From: Syngnathus acus
Lineage: Eukaryota > Chordata > Actinopteri > Syngnathiformes > Syngnathidae
Reading direction: 5' to 3'
Assembly (NCBI RefSeq): GCF_901709675.1
Contig: NC_051105.1
Coordinates: 13,438,604-13,502,603, forward strand
Length of the DNA stretch: 64,000 nucleotides
The notes under the pieces are model-generated. The model was given only the letters and a program-made list of their open reading frames with translations, was not told the DNA's origin and ran no database searches. Both the position numbers and the translations under genes were made by a program. The number at the start of each line of letters is the position of its first letter. Position 1 is the first letter of the stretch. This document shows, in pieces, positions 41,881 to 54,645 of this stretch.

Positions 41881-42525
41881 GAAATAGCCTCGCGGGTACA
41901 ACAGCTATTCGGTGACGCCCCCTGACTACAGTTACCGTAATGTTGGGAAGCAATGCGACCTTGTAATTTACTAGTCGTACTAAAACGTACTGAAACATTT
42001 TGGCAGAGCACTGTGTACAACCAGTATGGATCAACAAATTCATCAATTGATCCATATATAAGGCGCACTGGCCTATAAGGCGCACTGTCGGCTTTTGAGA
42101 ACATTTTAGGTTTTTAGGTGCGCCTTTTAGGGCGGAAAATACGGTAATTATAAATAAATAATATCTTGTTTACAAAATAAATTGATAACTTAATAATAAA
42201 TAAAGATTTGCTCATAAAAACAATCAACTTTACCTCTTTTGGGATAAAAAAAGAAACCTCTTTCCTCTTAAAATTGAATTGTTGCATTGAACATTTGATT
42301 TGGATTTGACAAGCATTGAACAAGCATTGAACAGTGTTGAAGCTTGAATGAGTCTTTTGCACTCATACTACATTTTAGTGAGAAACATGGAGCTATGGTG
42401 AAAGTCTTTTTTGCTTTAGCTACAAGCAAAGAAACCGCATAAGAAGCCTTCAGGGCTTTGGCTGATGTAGTGGAGGCTTGTCGCATTGTGTCTTTGGATG
42501 ACTTGAAGCCAGAAAGTTTCCTCCT

Positions 42526-42816
42526 TCAGAACTCCGGTGGCTTACCAACATGGCATCCGTGTTTTGTGGTGAGATGCCGCTGGAGATGTGCCGGCTTCAT
42601 GCTAGCATTGGCTAATTTCTCCCCGCAAAAAAAGCACAGCGCTTTGGGTGGGTTACAACTTGTGGACGTAAATCCCATCAAACAATATTCTTTCATGTAG
42701 TGTCGGTACTTCGTCGGCTCTGGTTTTGCCTTCATTTTTACTTGTTTCTCCGTGTTTTCAACAGCAGCATCGCTGCTACGCTTTAGCCACATCTCCATGT
42801 TACAGTGCGTCATCAA
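42526..42816 (-). pseudogene. hAT transposase N-terminus, ZBED5/FAM200-like
   Basis: KYRHYMKEYCLMGFTS is followed by a BED-type finger, CFFCGEKLANASMKPAHLQR and HLTTKH. The remaining transposase is deleted. It belongs to the outer hAT at 38610. Confidence 0.8.
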
Positions 42817-43067
42817 GGCAACCGCAGGTGACTGCTATTGGTTTGTGGAGAGTCCGTTTATTAAGGATTAAAATTGAATACTGAATATAAAACAAACATT
42901 TGTATTTCATCAAACTTTTTATAACTAATTCTCAAGACAATCAGGCTTACTTTTTTTTTTTTTTTAATACCGGTATATATTTTTGAAAATTCTCACGTAC
43001 CCCCTGGAGTACCTCCACGTACCCCCAGGGGTACGCGTACCCCAATTTGAGAACCACTGTTGTAGAG

Positions 43068-44029
43068 GTTCGGAGTTGTTTAACGAAAGATTATAGTGTT
43101 GCTTGTTTTGGTAATAATGGTTTCAGCCCAAATACGCTAAATGTCTCTTTCTACGTATAGTATATATATATATTTATTTTTTGTATATTATTTTGTAAAA
43201 GTGCAATATGATAGTGACGGTATTCAGAGGTGGAATAGTGTCAAATAAATCCTCCTAAAGGTCCTGACCTGCAATGCACCGCCCGCTAGGGCTGAGCAAT
43301 TCTTAGGAAAAATTGTTATGCAATTATTATCACAGACATTGATTGCAATTTTGATTTGCTATTTTCTTGTAATCAAGGTTCAGTGCACTATTCACAATGT
43401 GCAGTAACACAGTTATGACAGTAAAGTACATTATGCCATTAAAAACATTAAAATATATGACTAGACAGACAAGTGCGTCCAATAGAGACTTACAGGCTTA
43501 GCGATATGGCTTGAAATTTAGAACATTGTATTAATTGAATCTTTTGTTCCTGATGGCAATGGTGAGTGTAAAGAAATATGAAGTGAGTATTGTAGATTAT
43601 TTAAATGTGAAAAGGGAAATATTTCTTTTGATAAAGGATAAGAAAGTATAATGTTCTGCTTCTTTTTTGCATTTTCATGTAAACATGTCTCTTTTATAAA
43701 AAAAATAAAAAACATAGTAAATAAATAAATATAAAAACTCAGATAGCAAAGCTCAATTGAATGTAAATAATTGTGAGACCTTATTATTTTGTGGCTCTGA
43801 AAACCCAGTAATTTGTGGTTTCAAAAAAGTGCAACTATAAGCAATATTAATTTTATGTTGATATTAATTTTGACATGGATCTTTTCTTCATCACGGACGT
43901 CAGCTGTTAGTTAACATGTTCGATGTCAGTGCGTGAGTTGAATTGCTTTTGTAGCCACCATCTTGGTTTATGTCTAGATATGTATTAAATGTAATGGAAA
44001 ATTTCAGTTCTTAGCAGCTGGCTCTATTC
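43068..44029. other. AT-rich intronic DNA, no feature seen
   Basis: No open frame with family likeness and no repeat ends. It lies in the last intron of the receptor gene. Confidence 0.4.
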
Positions 44030-45334
44030 CAGGGGTCGGCAACCCGCGGCTCTTTAGCACACGCCTAGCTCCTTCCTGAAGCTCTTGCAAAAATGCGTGA
44101 AAATGGAAAAAGATGTGTTTTTTTTTTGTTTTGCTTGTTTAAATATGGTTTTTAGATGGTAATCATGACACAAACATTCTTATGCTGTTGAAAATGTATG
44201 TAGTTGTAAATATATTAAAAATACTGAATTTCAGAATGGCGCAAAATTGCGTCATAGCAAGCAACACAGCACAGGCGAGTTGTAAACAGGTGTGTGAGTG
44301 ACGGGCCATGGATTCAAAAGGCAAAAAGAGAAAGACTGCTGATGAGAACAGAGGCTTTAAGAAAGAATGGACTCAACTATTTGCTTTCATTGCCAATGCT
44401 GAAGGATTGCCTGAATGTTTGATTTGCAATGAGAAGTTGTCAAATATAACAAGAAGAGCAATTTGGAGCGACATTTTCAGCTAAAGCATGCTAAATTTGC
44501 TGCCGATCACCCAGTTGGAACTGAGAGGAAAGGTGCAATTTGAGGAACGAAAAAACACTTTCAAGAAGTGGATTGCATCTCCAAACTCTACTACTGCGGC
44601 AAGTTTTGTTGCAGCCCGGGAGATAATAAAGCGCGGAAAACCATTCACCGATGGCGAGTACATGAAGGATTCATTCGTTAAAATATGTGCCTATTTTCGG
44701 ACTTCAAAAACAAAACCGAGATCATTCAGAAAATTAAAAAAAAACAGTGAAGGAAATGGTAATTTGAATGGCAAACAATATTACCGATCAGCAAATCAAG
44801 GACATCAATTCAGCTCCAGCTTTCTCAATTGCCTGTGATGAGTCGTGTGACGTGACCGATATCGAACAGACAGCTCTGCTATGCAGGTACGTGAACTTTA
44901 ATGGGCCGCAACAAGAAATTGATACCACTATAAGGCCAAACACGGGGGGACGACATCTGCGAGGCTGTGCTGCAGTGTTTAAATGACAGAGATACACACT
45001 GGCCACCTGATTTCAGTCGCGACAGACGGCACACCGAGTATGAGAGGGTCGCAAAAGTTTGTGACTTTACGACAGAAAGCATTGGATCGAAATTTGCTTG
45101 CATTCCATTGCATATTGCACCAAGAGGCGCTGTGTGCGTAAACATTCCCACCGGAGTGTATGGAGGTAATGAACCAGGTCATCCATATTGTGAACAAAAT
45201 AATCGCAAAAGCATTAAACCACTGCCAGTTCCGTGAATTGCTAGATGAAGTTGACAGCGAATATGCCGATCTCCTGCTGCACAACAACTGGCTATCCAGG
45301 GGCGACGTTTTGCATCGCTTTGTTGCTTTGTATT
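44030..45334 (+). mobile_element. hAT element (CAGGGGTCGGCAACC end), right end lost
   Basis: The left terminus CAGGGGTCGGCAACCCGCGG is followed by a degenerate transposase gene. An L2 tail joins at 45335 and no right terminus is seen. Confidence 0.75.
44309..45334 (+). pseudogene. hAT transposase, several frameshifts
   Basis: ATG 44309 opens KGKKRKTADENRGFKKEW and a CxxC finger (PECLICNEKLSN). Further pieces lie in other frames: TTAASFVAAREIIKRGKPFT, FSIACDESCDVTDIEQTALL and HNNWLSRGDVLHRFVALYF. These are landmarks of GTF2IRD2/FAM200-like hAT transposases. At least four frame changes show long decay. Confidence 0.8.
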
Positions 45335-45450
45335 TCAAGATTCAAGAATTTTTATTGGCCATGTTTGAGCATGCCAAACAAGGAATTTGACTTCGGTACA
45401 TCACAGCCTCTGTTCAACATTTAGGTGACTAACAACACTCAGGACATGTG
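45335..45450 (-). mobile_element. L2 3' tail fragment
   Basis: gattcaagaatttttattgg and the following 90 bp match the L2 tail at 38083. Confidence 0.65.
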
Positions 45451-45454
45451 CGAA

Positions 45455-46015
45455 AATTGACAAATATTCTCAAACATCCCCTGATCTTAAACTTTTATTT
45501 GCCAATGAGAGGCCTATCGACGCCAGAATCCAGAGTCGTGAAGACCACATCCAATACATCACTCCAAACACCCTGTTGCTTGGTCGAGCCACGCAGAGCT
45601 GAGATTTCAAGGCGTTCGACTACACTACTTACCCCTTCAAATGACTGCAAGAGATACAGAGGCAAGTTAGCTACTTTTGGAAATCCTGGAGCCAACCTTA
45701 ACCTTTAATCCGCAGCAAGTGGCATACTGTGGATAGGAATGTTGCCGTTGGAGACATAGTTTGGCTCTGCGACCAAAATGCGCTAAGGGGGCAGTTCAAG
45801 CTAGCAAGAGTCATCAGTGTAAATGCAGATTGCAAAGGCATCGTCCGGGATGTCCACGTGAAGGTTTCTCCGGGAGGATGTGTTCAACTCAAGTCTCCAA
45901 ATCCGGTTTCCAAGGAGTCTAAGGAAAAGGATCGCAAGGGAACCATACTGCACAGGGACGTGCGGCGCCTCGTCGTCCTCATCCCCGCAGAGGATCAGTG
46001 TGATGGACACTAGTT
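45455..46015 (+). pseudogene. BEL/Pao Pol C-terminus (DUF5641-like)
   Basis: PNTLLLGR, then W-H-T-V-DRNVAVGDIVWLCDQNALRG and FKLARVISV match the end of BEL/Pao polyproteins. The last frame is open 45729-46013; upstream pieces are in other frames. Confidence 0.75.
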
Positions 46016-46067
46016 GGCCTGAAAAGTGCGACCTTTCCGTGGTACACCACGCAAAGATCGAGTGGGA

Positions 46068-46757
46068 GGTGTTGCGGCGACCTGGGAGGTGCGCACCTGT
46101 CTGTGGGTGTATGTGACCACAAGGGGTCACTGCAGGTGTATGACGGGAACGCGCAGCACGCAGTGGAGCTCCTCAGAGCGCCTCAACAGCTGAGCGCAAG
46201 CTATCCTGATTGGGAGCGCACACATCAGGGTTCATAAACAGCAAACAGCACAATCCTCTTGTCCAGTGAGCAGCAGCAGCAGCAGCAGCAGCAAACAACA
46301 ATCCTTTCGATCAGCGAGCAACACAGCAGTAGCAACGACTCGCACTGAGCTCCACGGAGAGGAAAAAACTCATGGGAAGAGGAGACCAAAGGGACTACCG
46401 GTGAGCTCACAGTTCTCAACTGGACTCATTTAGTTTAGTCTTTATGACAAGCATTAAGTTGTGTTTTGACTTTTGTTTGAAAGGATAACTTTATGTTCAA
46501 GACCTTTTAGTAAAATGAACTGAACTTTATCTACATTGTTTATTTGGAAGAAAATTGTATCTTTTGTTTAAACTCATCCATTTTGTATGTGTTTTAAAGG
46601 TTTTTCACCTTGATTGTTTCGCTCATTAAAAACCCAAACAAAGAGTGGAATCCCAGTCTGGTCAAGTCCTTCCTTTTCAAGTGTGGAAACCCATGACGTT
46701 AAAATACACTTGCCAATTTCATTTGTGGTTATTTAGTATAGCGAAACCGTTACGCGC
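46068..46757 (+). repeat. probable BEL/Pao LTR
   Basis: A purine-rich gatcgagtgggagg directly precedes tgttgcggcgacctgg, a typical BEL LTR start. The region holds a (cag)n run near 46275 and attaaaaacc-type A-rich sequence later. The 3' border is an estimate. Confidence 0.5.
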
Positions 46758-46849
46758 AGTTAGTTATGTAATGTGTGCCGTCTACTAGTGTTGTGTGACG
46801 TCAGAAGTGGAGCGTTGACTTACGTGCTGTATTTCTGTCTGTTGTAGAA

Positions 46850-47042
<193 letters not shown>

Positions 47043-47046
<4 letters not shown>

Positions 47047-47726
47047 CACACATTTCATACAATAATCACACACACAAGAATCACATTCCTTTTGCCAGTT
47101 TGCCTGTATGCCCCTATGAGCCACAGTGCCTGTTACTTTTTTGCCAATTATTCAGGAAAGCAATCAAAACTGAACCACATCTTCCCTCATGTGTTCTGAC
47201 CGACACCCGGGGGCGAAAAGAGCATAACCATCTGAGCCAACCCCCTATGCATTCCTCAGGCTCCCCAACAATAGCGGTAGCAGTTTGCATTAAATTATTG
47301 CAATGTTTTTCCTTATTTAGATTTGTTTCAAGACTACAGTTACAGTTAGACTTCACTTTGATGGTTAATGCAGTTATTGCAATTTTGTTGTTTTATCACA
47401 ATAGATTGGTTTATTTACATTTCAAAAACCAGAAGTCATTCATTTACAAATAAGATTGCACTTTAGTTTACATATTTAAATCTTCAGATATTAAGATGGG
47501 AGACAGTTTTTGCATGATTTGAATGAGGCAAAATAACATGCTTTTTCTCTCGAATATATTGTTATAATCATTTGTTTCACATGTACTCATTTTCTGTATA
47601 AAAATCTAACTGGGTGTTCAAAAAGTCTTTTTTCAAACTTGCGTCTTGAAAAAGAGGGGGTCGTCTTATAATCAGGGTTGTCTTATATTTGGGCCAATAC
47701 GGTGTGTATGTATATATATATATATA
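47043..47726. other. no gene; MITE end fragment at 47640-47702
   Basis: gggggtcgtcttataatcag ... gggccaatacgg resembles the right end of a common vertebrate DNA-transposon relic. The rest is unassigned AT-rich intron. Confidence 0.4.
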
Positions 47727-49302
47727 CACTGCTCAAAAAAATTAAAGGAACACTGAAAACAAATCAGATTTCAATGGTGAAAATTATTTGGGGGGATATC
47801 GAAACTGATATGGACAGTTTAATGTCTCAGGAACAAAAGGATGCCACATCTTTTGATGGAAATAAAGGTTTTCATCCTACAGAGGGCTGTATATACACAC
47901 CCCAAAAATCAAAGTGAAAAAATGATATGGCTGGCTTGTCCATTTTGCCTAAATTCAATTTCTGCAACTCAAAATTCTTTTCAATATCTTGTGTGGCCCC
48001 CACGAGCTAGTATGCATGCTTGCCAGCGTTGTGTCATGCTCCTAATGAGACGACGGATAGTGTCTTGTGAGATGTCCTCCCAGATCTGTCTAAGGGCATC
48101 AGTAAGCTCCTGTAAAGTCTGAGGAGCAACCTGGCGGCGTATGATGGACCGAAACATTATGTCCCAGAGGTGTTCTATCGGGTTTAGATCAGGTGATCGT
48201 GAGGGCCATTCAATTGTGTCAGTTCCTTCATCCTCCAGATACTGTCTGCATACTCTTGCCACAACAGGTCGGGCATTGTTGTGGATCAGGAGGAACCCAG
48301 GACCTACTGCACCAGCGTAGGGTCTGACAATGGGTGCAAGGATTTCATCCCGATACCTAATGGCAGTCAGACTGCCGTTCTCTAGCCTGTAGAGGTCTGT
48401 TCGTCCCTCCATGGAAATGCCTCCCCAGACCATCACTGACCCACCAACGAACCGATCATGCTGAATGACGATGCAGGCAGTATAGCGCTCTCCTTGGCTT
48501 CTCCAGACCCTTTCACGTCTATCACAGGTGCTCAGGGTAAACCTGCTCTCATCTGTGAAAAGTACAGGGTGCCAGTGGCGGACTTGCCAATTCTGGTGTT
48601 CTATGGCAAATGCCAATCGAGCTCCACGGTGCTGAGCAATGAGCACAGGGCACACTACAGGACGTCGTGCCCTGAGGCCATCCTCGTGAAGTCTGTTTCT
48701 GACTGTTTGGGCAGAGACATTCACACCAGTAGCCTGCTGGAGGTCATTCTGTAGGGCTCGGGCAGTGCTCAACCTGTTCCTCCTTGCACAAAGCAGCAGA
48801 TATCAGTCCTGCTGATGGAATGAGGACCGTATACGGCCCTGTCCAGCTCTCCTAGAGTAACTGCCTGTCTCCTGGAATCTCCTCCATGCTCTGGAGATTG
48901 TACTGGGAGACATATCAAATCTTCTTGCAACAGCACGCATGGCTGTGCCATCCTGGAGGAGTTGGACGATCTGCGCAACTTCAGGTGGGTTAAGAAATCG
49001 CCTCATGCGCCCAGTCGTGATAATGACTCTAGCTAAAGCCAACACTTGTGGAAAAACAGTTAAAAAAGATCAAGAGGGAGGAACTTGAAATGGCCTCCAC
49101 CTGCAAAACCAGTCCTGTTTTGGGGACCATCTCGTTGTTGCCCCTCTAGTGCACCTGTTGTTAATTCCATCAACACCAATGCAGCTGAAACTGATAAACA
49201 ACCCCCTCTGCCACGTACCTGACCAAAACCTTATCAGAAAGGTCTAATTGAATTCATGCCATACCCTGATAAAAACTGTTCCTTTAATTTTTTTGAGCAG
49301 TG
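47727..49302 (-). mobile_element. Tc1-like transposon, copy 2
   Basis: CACTGCTCAAAAAAATTAAA at 47727 and its complement at 49283-49302 are flanked by TA. Same family as 20804 but in the opposite orientation, with complete ends. Confidence 0.95.
47981..49006 (-). pseudogene. Tc1-like transposase with one nonsense codon
   Basis: The full-length gene starts at [14 protein letters not shown] (49006) and continues to GGHTRY. The Arg codon CGA after HQQD is TGA here (48800-48802), a CpG-type change. The second catalytic Asp is Asn in HNNARPVV, as in copy 1. The rest of the catalytic domain and PIEHLW are kept. Confidence 0.9.
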
Positions 49303-49369
49303 TATATATATACACGCACACGCACACAATACATATTGTGGGTGGCTCTTATTTTGTAAAAGTGGAATC

Positions 49370-49468
49370 CGTCCGTCCGTCCGTCCGTCCGTCCGTCCGT
49401 CCATCCATCCATCCATCCATCCATCCATCCATCCATCCATCCATCCATCCATCCATCCATCCATCCAC
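49370..49468. repeat. tetranucleotide microsatellite (CCGT)n then (CCAT)n
   Basis: About eight ccgt units change abruptly to about seventeen ccat units. The switch is one CpG-to-CpA transition per unit. Confidence 0.95.
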
Positions 49469-49843
49469 CATCAAGCAGACATGAATCAAAAGGCTACCGT
49501 GGGCATGACCGGGAGCATGATGTAGATTGTAGAGTGACTCTTTTTTTAACTAGTTCAGCACTGGTTTGTGTGAGCGTTGGAGCCCTTAAAAAAATCATAG
49601 CTTTGAGGATCTTTAAATCACATCTAGGATAGCAATTTCCGTCCCAAACTGTTAAATCGTTCAGCCGTACCATTCCGTCCCAAACTGTTAAATCGTTCAG
49701 CCTTACCGTACGCCACTATAATAGAGATCACAGAATTTCAGCATTCATTTGATCTAAGTGCTTATTTGTTTAGTCATTGACATTAACATAACAATTTTGC
49801 CTTGAAGTGATCATTATGTAAAAACAATGTAAAGTGAACTAAC

Positions 49844-50010
49844 CTTGACCCACTCGCTGACTCCAGACCTAAAGACGACGTCGGTGGAACTTTTGAGGAA
49901 TGACAATCTATTGCCTTTTCACATATAGTGACTCTATCACAAAAGAGTTCAGCTTCAGATTCCATGGACAAGAGACACGGAATATCAGATCCAAAGTAGT
50001 CATAAGGATA
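49844..50010 (-). CDS. class II cytokine receptor, first cytoplasmic exon
   Basis: Acceptor ttcttcacag and donor ag-gttagt bracket 167 nt. It starts in phase 0, matching the transmembrane exon end, and leaves two bases (AG) of a Ser codon. It encodes YPYDYFGSDIPCLLSMESEA and ELFCDRVTI, the position of the membrane-proximal LP...F/L segment and DxFDKLSVI-like region of IL10RB-type tails. About 9.3 kb of intron separate it from the transmembrane exon. Confidence 0.75.
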
Positions 50011-50329
50011 CTGTGAAGAAAAATTGCCATAATGAGATACTTGATTAGTAATGTTTTCATCCAAGATTTGTAACAGCACTCATTTCTCAATTACAGTAAA
50101 CATTGGCTGCCAGCCATCTTAGCATTTGGACTCACTTTGCGATATTGTTTTTGTAAGGGTACAAGAGTTTGTAAGGGCTGTTAGCCTGTGGGCATTTTAT
50201 TCCGTCTGAATAAGTCCCTGATTGCAGGGCATGATAAAAACTTCATCAAGCTGCATGACAACAATAGACGTACACTCAGGTTGTTGACTAGGTCTCAAAT
50301 GAACAATATGGGTCCTTTTTGAAAAAAGC

Positions 50330-53300
50330 CCCTTATGACGAAAAAGACATATGGACTCAGATTTCCCTCGCCCTGACGCGGGTCACCGGGGCCCCCCTCT
50401 GGAGCCAGGCCTGGAGGTGGGGCTCGAAGGCGAGCGTCTGGTGGCCGGGCCTTCGCCCATGGGACCCGGCCGGGCACAGCCCGAAAAGGAAACGTGGGTC
50501 CCCCTTTCCATGGGCTCACCACCTGTGGGAGGGGCCAAAGGGGTCGGGTGCATTGTGAGCTGGGCGGCGGCCAAAGGCAGGGACCTTGGCGGTCCGATCC
50601 CCGGCTGCAGAAGCTGGCTCTTGGGACATGGAATGTCACCTCTATGTCTGGAAAGGAGCCCGAGCTGGTGTGCGAGGCAGAAAAGTTCCGATTAAATATA
50701 GTCGGACTTGCCTCCACACACAGTTTGGGTTCCGGTACAAGCCCTCTCGAGAGGGGCTGGACTCTCTTCCACTCTGGAGTTGCCCACAGTGAGAGGCGTC
50801 GAGCAGGTGTGGGTAAACTTATTGACACCCAGCTGGGCGCCTGCCCATTGGGGTTCACCCCGGTGAACGAGAGGGTAGCCTCCCTCTGTCTTCGGGTGGG
50901 GAGACGGGTCCTGACTGTTGTTTGTGTCTATGCACCAAATGGCAGCTCAGAGTACCCACCCTTCTTGGAGTCCCTGGAGGAAGTGCTGGAGAGCGCTCCT
51001 TCTGGGGACTCCATTGTTTGACTGGGTGACAATAACAGTGAGACCTGGAAGAGCGTGATTGGGAGGAACGGCACCCCCGATCTGAACCCAAGCGGTGTTC
51101 TATTACTGGACTTCTGTGCTCGACACGGATTGTCAATAATGAACACCATGTTCAAGCATAAGGGTGTCCATGTGTGCACTTGGCACCAGGACACCCTAGG
51201 CCGCAGTTCGATGATCGACTTTGTAGTCGTGTCATCGGATTTGCGGCTGCATGTTTTGGACACTCGGGTGAAGAGAGGGGCGGAGCTGTCAACTGATTAC
51301 CACCTGGTGGTGGGTTGGCTCCGATGATGGGGGAAGATGCCGGTACGACCTAGAGAGCGTTTGGGTCTGCTGGGAACGTCAGGCAGAATCCCCTGTCAGG
51401 AAGAGCTTCAACTCCCACCTCCAGCAGCACTTTTCCCACGTTCCGGGGGAGGCGGGGGACATTGAGTCCGAGTGGACCATGTTCCGCGCCTCCATTGTTG
51501 AGGCAGCCGACCGGAGCTGTGGCCGTAAGGTCGTTGGTGCCTGTCATGGCGGCAATCCCCGAACCCGCCGGTGGACACCGGTGGTAAGGGATGCCGTCAA
51601 GCTGAAGAAAGAGTCCTATCGGGCTGTTTTGGCCTGTGGGACTCCAGAGGCAGCTGACAGGTACCGGATGGCCAAGCGGAACGCGGCTTCGGCGGTTGCT
51701 GAGGCAAAAACCCGGGCGTGGGAGGAGTTTGGCGAGGCCATGGAGAATGACTTCCGGACGGCTTCGAGGAAATTCTGGTCCACCATCCGGCGTCTCAGGA
51801 GGGGGAAGCAATGCACCGTCAACACTGTTTACAGTGGAGATGGCGTGCTGCTGACCTCGACTCGGGACGTTGTGAGTCGGTGGGGAGAATACTTCGAAGA
51901 CCTCCTCAATTCCACCGACACGCCTTCCATTGTGGAAGCAGGGCCTGGAGAGACTGAGGCGGACTCTCCGATCTCTGGGGTCGAAGTCACTGAGGTAGTT
52001 AAAAAAAACTCCTCGGTGGCAGGGCCTCGGGGGTGGATGAGACCCGCCCAGAGTTCTTAAAGGCCCTGGATGTTGTGGGGCTGTCATGGCTGACACGCCT
52101 CTACAACATTGCGTGGACATCGAGGACGGTGCCTCTGGATTGGCAGACTGGGGTGGTGGCTCTCATCTTTAAGCAGGGGGACCGGAGGGTGTGTTCCAAT
52201 TACAGGAGAATCACACTCCTCAGCCTCCCTGATAAGGTCTATTCAGGGGTGCTTGAGAGGAGGGTTCGTCAGGAGGTCCAACCTCGGATTCAGGAGGAGC
52301 AGTGTGGCTTTCGTCCTGGCCGTGTAACAGTGGACCAGCTCTACACCCTCGACAGGATCCTCGAGGGGGCATGGGAGTTCGCCCTACCAGTCCACATGTG
52401 TTTTGTGGACATGGAGAAGGCGTTCGACCGTGTCCCTCGGGAGGTTCTGTGGAGGGTGCTTCGGGAGTACGGGGTGCCGAGCCAACCGATAAGGGCGGTT
52501 CGGTCCCTGTATCACCGACGCCAGAGTTTGATCCGCATTTCCGACAGTAAGTCGGATTCATTCCCAGTGAGGGTTGGACTCCGCCAAGGCTGTCCTTTGT
52601 CACCGATTCTGTTTATAATTTTTACGGACAGAATTTCTAGGCGCAGCCAAGGCGTTGAGGGTGTCCGGTTTGGGGACCTCAGCATCACGCCTCTGCTTTT
52701 TGCAGACGACGTGGTGCTGTTGGCTTCTTCAAGCCGTGATCTCCAGCTCTCACTGGAGCGGTTCGCAGCCGAGTGTGAAGCGGTCGGGATGAGGGTCAGC
52801 ACCTCCAAATCCGAGTCCATGGTCTTCGGTCGGAAAAGGGTGGAATGCCCTCTCCGGATCGGGGATGAGATCCTGCCCCAAGTGGAGGAGTTCAAGTATC
52901 TTGGGGTCTTGTTCACGAGTGAGGGGATGATGGAGCGCGAGATCGACAGGCGGATCGGTGCAGCGTCGGCAGTAATGCGGACTCTGTACCGGTCAGTCGT
53001 GGTAAAGAGAGCTGAGCCAAAAGGCAAGGCTCTCAATTTACTGGTTGATTTACGCTCCTACCCTCACCTATGGTCACGAGCTATGGGTCGTGACCGAAAG
53101 AACGAGATCCCGGATACAAGCGGCCGAAATGAGTTTCCTCCGCAGGATGTCCGAGCTCTCCCTTAGAGATAGGGTGAGAAGCTCGGTCATCCGGGAGAGA
53201 CTCGGAGTAGAGTCGCTGCTCCTCCACGTTGAGAGGAGCCAGATGAGGTGGCTCGGGCATCTCATTAGGATGCCTCCTGGACACCTCCCTGGGGAGGTGT

Positions 53301-53520
53301 TCCGGGCATGTCCCACCGGTAGGAGACCCCGTGGACGACCCAGGACGTGCTGGAGAGACTATGTCTCTCAGCTGGCCTGGGAACGTCTTGGGATCCCCTG
53401 GGGTGAGCTGGATGAAGTGGTTGGGGAGAGGGAAGTCTGGAAGTCCCTCCTAAAGCTGCTGCCCCCGCGACCCGATCCCGGATAAGCGGAAGAAGATGGA
53501 TGGATGGATGGATGGATGGA
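50330..53520 (+). mobile_element. Rex3-like (RTE) LINE
   Basis: An endonuclease plus RT element without a separate ORF1, ending in (gatg)n at about 53499-53520, the hallmark tail of Rex3. The 5' start is an estimate. Additional 5' fragments of the family are at 53615 and 62325. Confidence 0.85.
50620..53485 (+). pseudogene. Rex3-like endonuclease and reverse transcriptase, broken
   Basis: Endonuclease: LALGTWNVTSMSGKEPELV, then a stop at 51018-51020 after PSGDSIV, where the GDFNAH motif is deleted (GDNNSETW remains); [16 protein letters not shown] and [12 protein letters not shown] follow. RT: EEQCGFRPGRVTVDQLYTL, FVDMEKAFDRVPR, RQGCPLSPILF and LFADDVVLLA are open 52033-53166. The C-terminal RWLGHLIRMPPGHLPGEVFR ... 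LPPRPDPG lies in another frame. Stops and frame changes make it inactive. Confidence 0.85.
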
Positions 53521-53522
53521 TT

Positions 53523-53598
53523 AGTGTTGGCTCGTGAGTGAACGATTCGCTCTAAAAGAACGAATCCTTTCAGTGAATGAGAGTGAACGAATCACTTC
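53523..53598. mobile_element. short MITE inside the GATG tail
   Basis: tagtgttggctcgtgagtga ... gtgaacgaatcacttcctaa with inverted ends splits two stretches of gatg repeats. Confidence 0.5.
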
Positions 53599-53614
53599 CT
53601 AATGGATGGATGGA

Positions 53615-53775
53615 TGGGTCTTTTTTTTACCTCTCCGTGAGTCACCACCTTATCGTGGTGGAGGGGTTTGTGTGTCCCAGTGATCTTAGAAGCTAAGATG
53701 TTTGGGGCTTATTAATGCCCATGGTAGGGTCACCCATGGCAAACAGGTCCGAGGTTAGGGACTGGAAGAAGCATG
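53615..53775 (+). mobile_element. Rex3-like 5' UTR fragment
   Basis: ctctccgtgagtcaccacct-tatcgtggtggagggg and agggtcacccatggcaaaca are the 5' leader of fish Rex3-like elements, including a short hairpin ccacc-ttatc-ggtgg. Confidence 0.65.
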
Positions 53776-54645
53776 AATAAAAAAAAAAACTGGTTTAATT
53801 TAATTTGCTGATGTGTTTAGGAGGAAATGCTTTTTTTCCCCTTCCCCTGTTTTAGATCTGCTGCCCTAGGGAAGCAAGTCCCTCCCTGTCCAACCTTTCT
53901 ATATTGTAAGTCTCCTGCTCTACATTAAAAGAAACAAGATTTCAGAGACTGCTGTCCGAAGATACTGTCCTCTTACAGCTGTCCCCCATTTGTCTGCCCT
54001 GTACTAAGGTTTGTGTTGATCGAAAAATTAATGCATGATTCTGCTAAATATGATATATGCATATGTATACAAACATACATCAGCACCAATACTATAATCT
54101 AAATCAGTTTAATTTGTTTCTAGAATAAGATAGATACATACTATATAATAATAATAATAATAGATCGGTTTTATATAGCGCTTTTCTAAATACTCAAAAC
54201 CGTTTTGCATAAAAAATTTTGCTTATACTATATATGCTCATGTAGTCTATATATGTAGTATATATCTATCTTATATTAGGTATAGATCTTTACAAATATG
54301 GTGATGACACAATGGTAATACCATGGTAATAACAATTGCAATTATCTACTTAATGAATTCTTATACTACATATATACTGGTACTACAGATGTCGATAAGT
54401 GACATTGAGAGAAGCAAGAAACAAACAGTAGGGAACAGGTCGGAACAACAACACAAGACACATCAGACGAGGAACAATTCGACTGATATAATGTATTCCT
54501 CATGCAATATAATCAGTTTCTTTTGTTTGTTCAGTTGTAGGTATATCGTTTTTCCCATAAGAATAATATTACAACCTCAAAAATATTATAAGTAATAATA
54601 ATAACAGGCTGCATCATTAGCATGTTCCACTCATTAGGTATATAC
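53776..54645. other. AT-rich intron, no gene
   Basis: Apart from ggttttatatagcgctttt at about 54167, a phrase shared by many fish repeats, nothing is identifiable. Confidence 0.4.

Larger units (their letters stand above)
38983..42145. mobile_element. MITE (CCGTATTTTCCGC ends) carrying a hAT and a satellite
   Basis: The left end accgtgttttccgcccta with ggttataaggcgcacc is mirrored by the right end gcgccttttagggcggaaaa-tacggt. The interior is occupied by a complete hAT (39156) and a 251-bp tandem array (40473). Confidence 0.8.
38610..43059 (-). mobile_element. hAT element (CAGTGGTTCTCAAA ends) with nested insertions
   Basis: CAGTGGTTCTCAAACTTTTT and its complement tttgagaaccactg are flanked by a perfect duplication ttgtagag (38602-38609, 43060-43067). 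Subterminal gtaccccct motifs are mirrored. It contains a MITE at 38983. Confidence 0.9.

Noticed and set aside
49234-49525. Repetitive ORFs of Met-Asp-Gly-Trp or His-Pro-Ser-Ile
   Set aside because: Translations of the CCAT/CCGT microsatellite.
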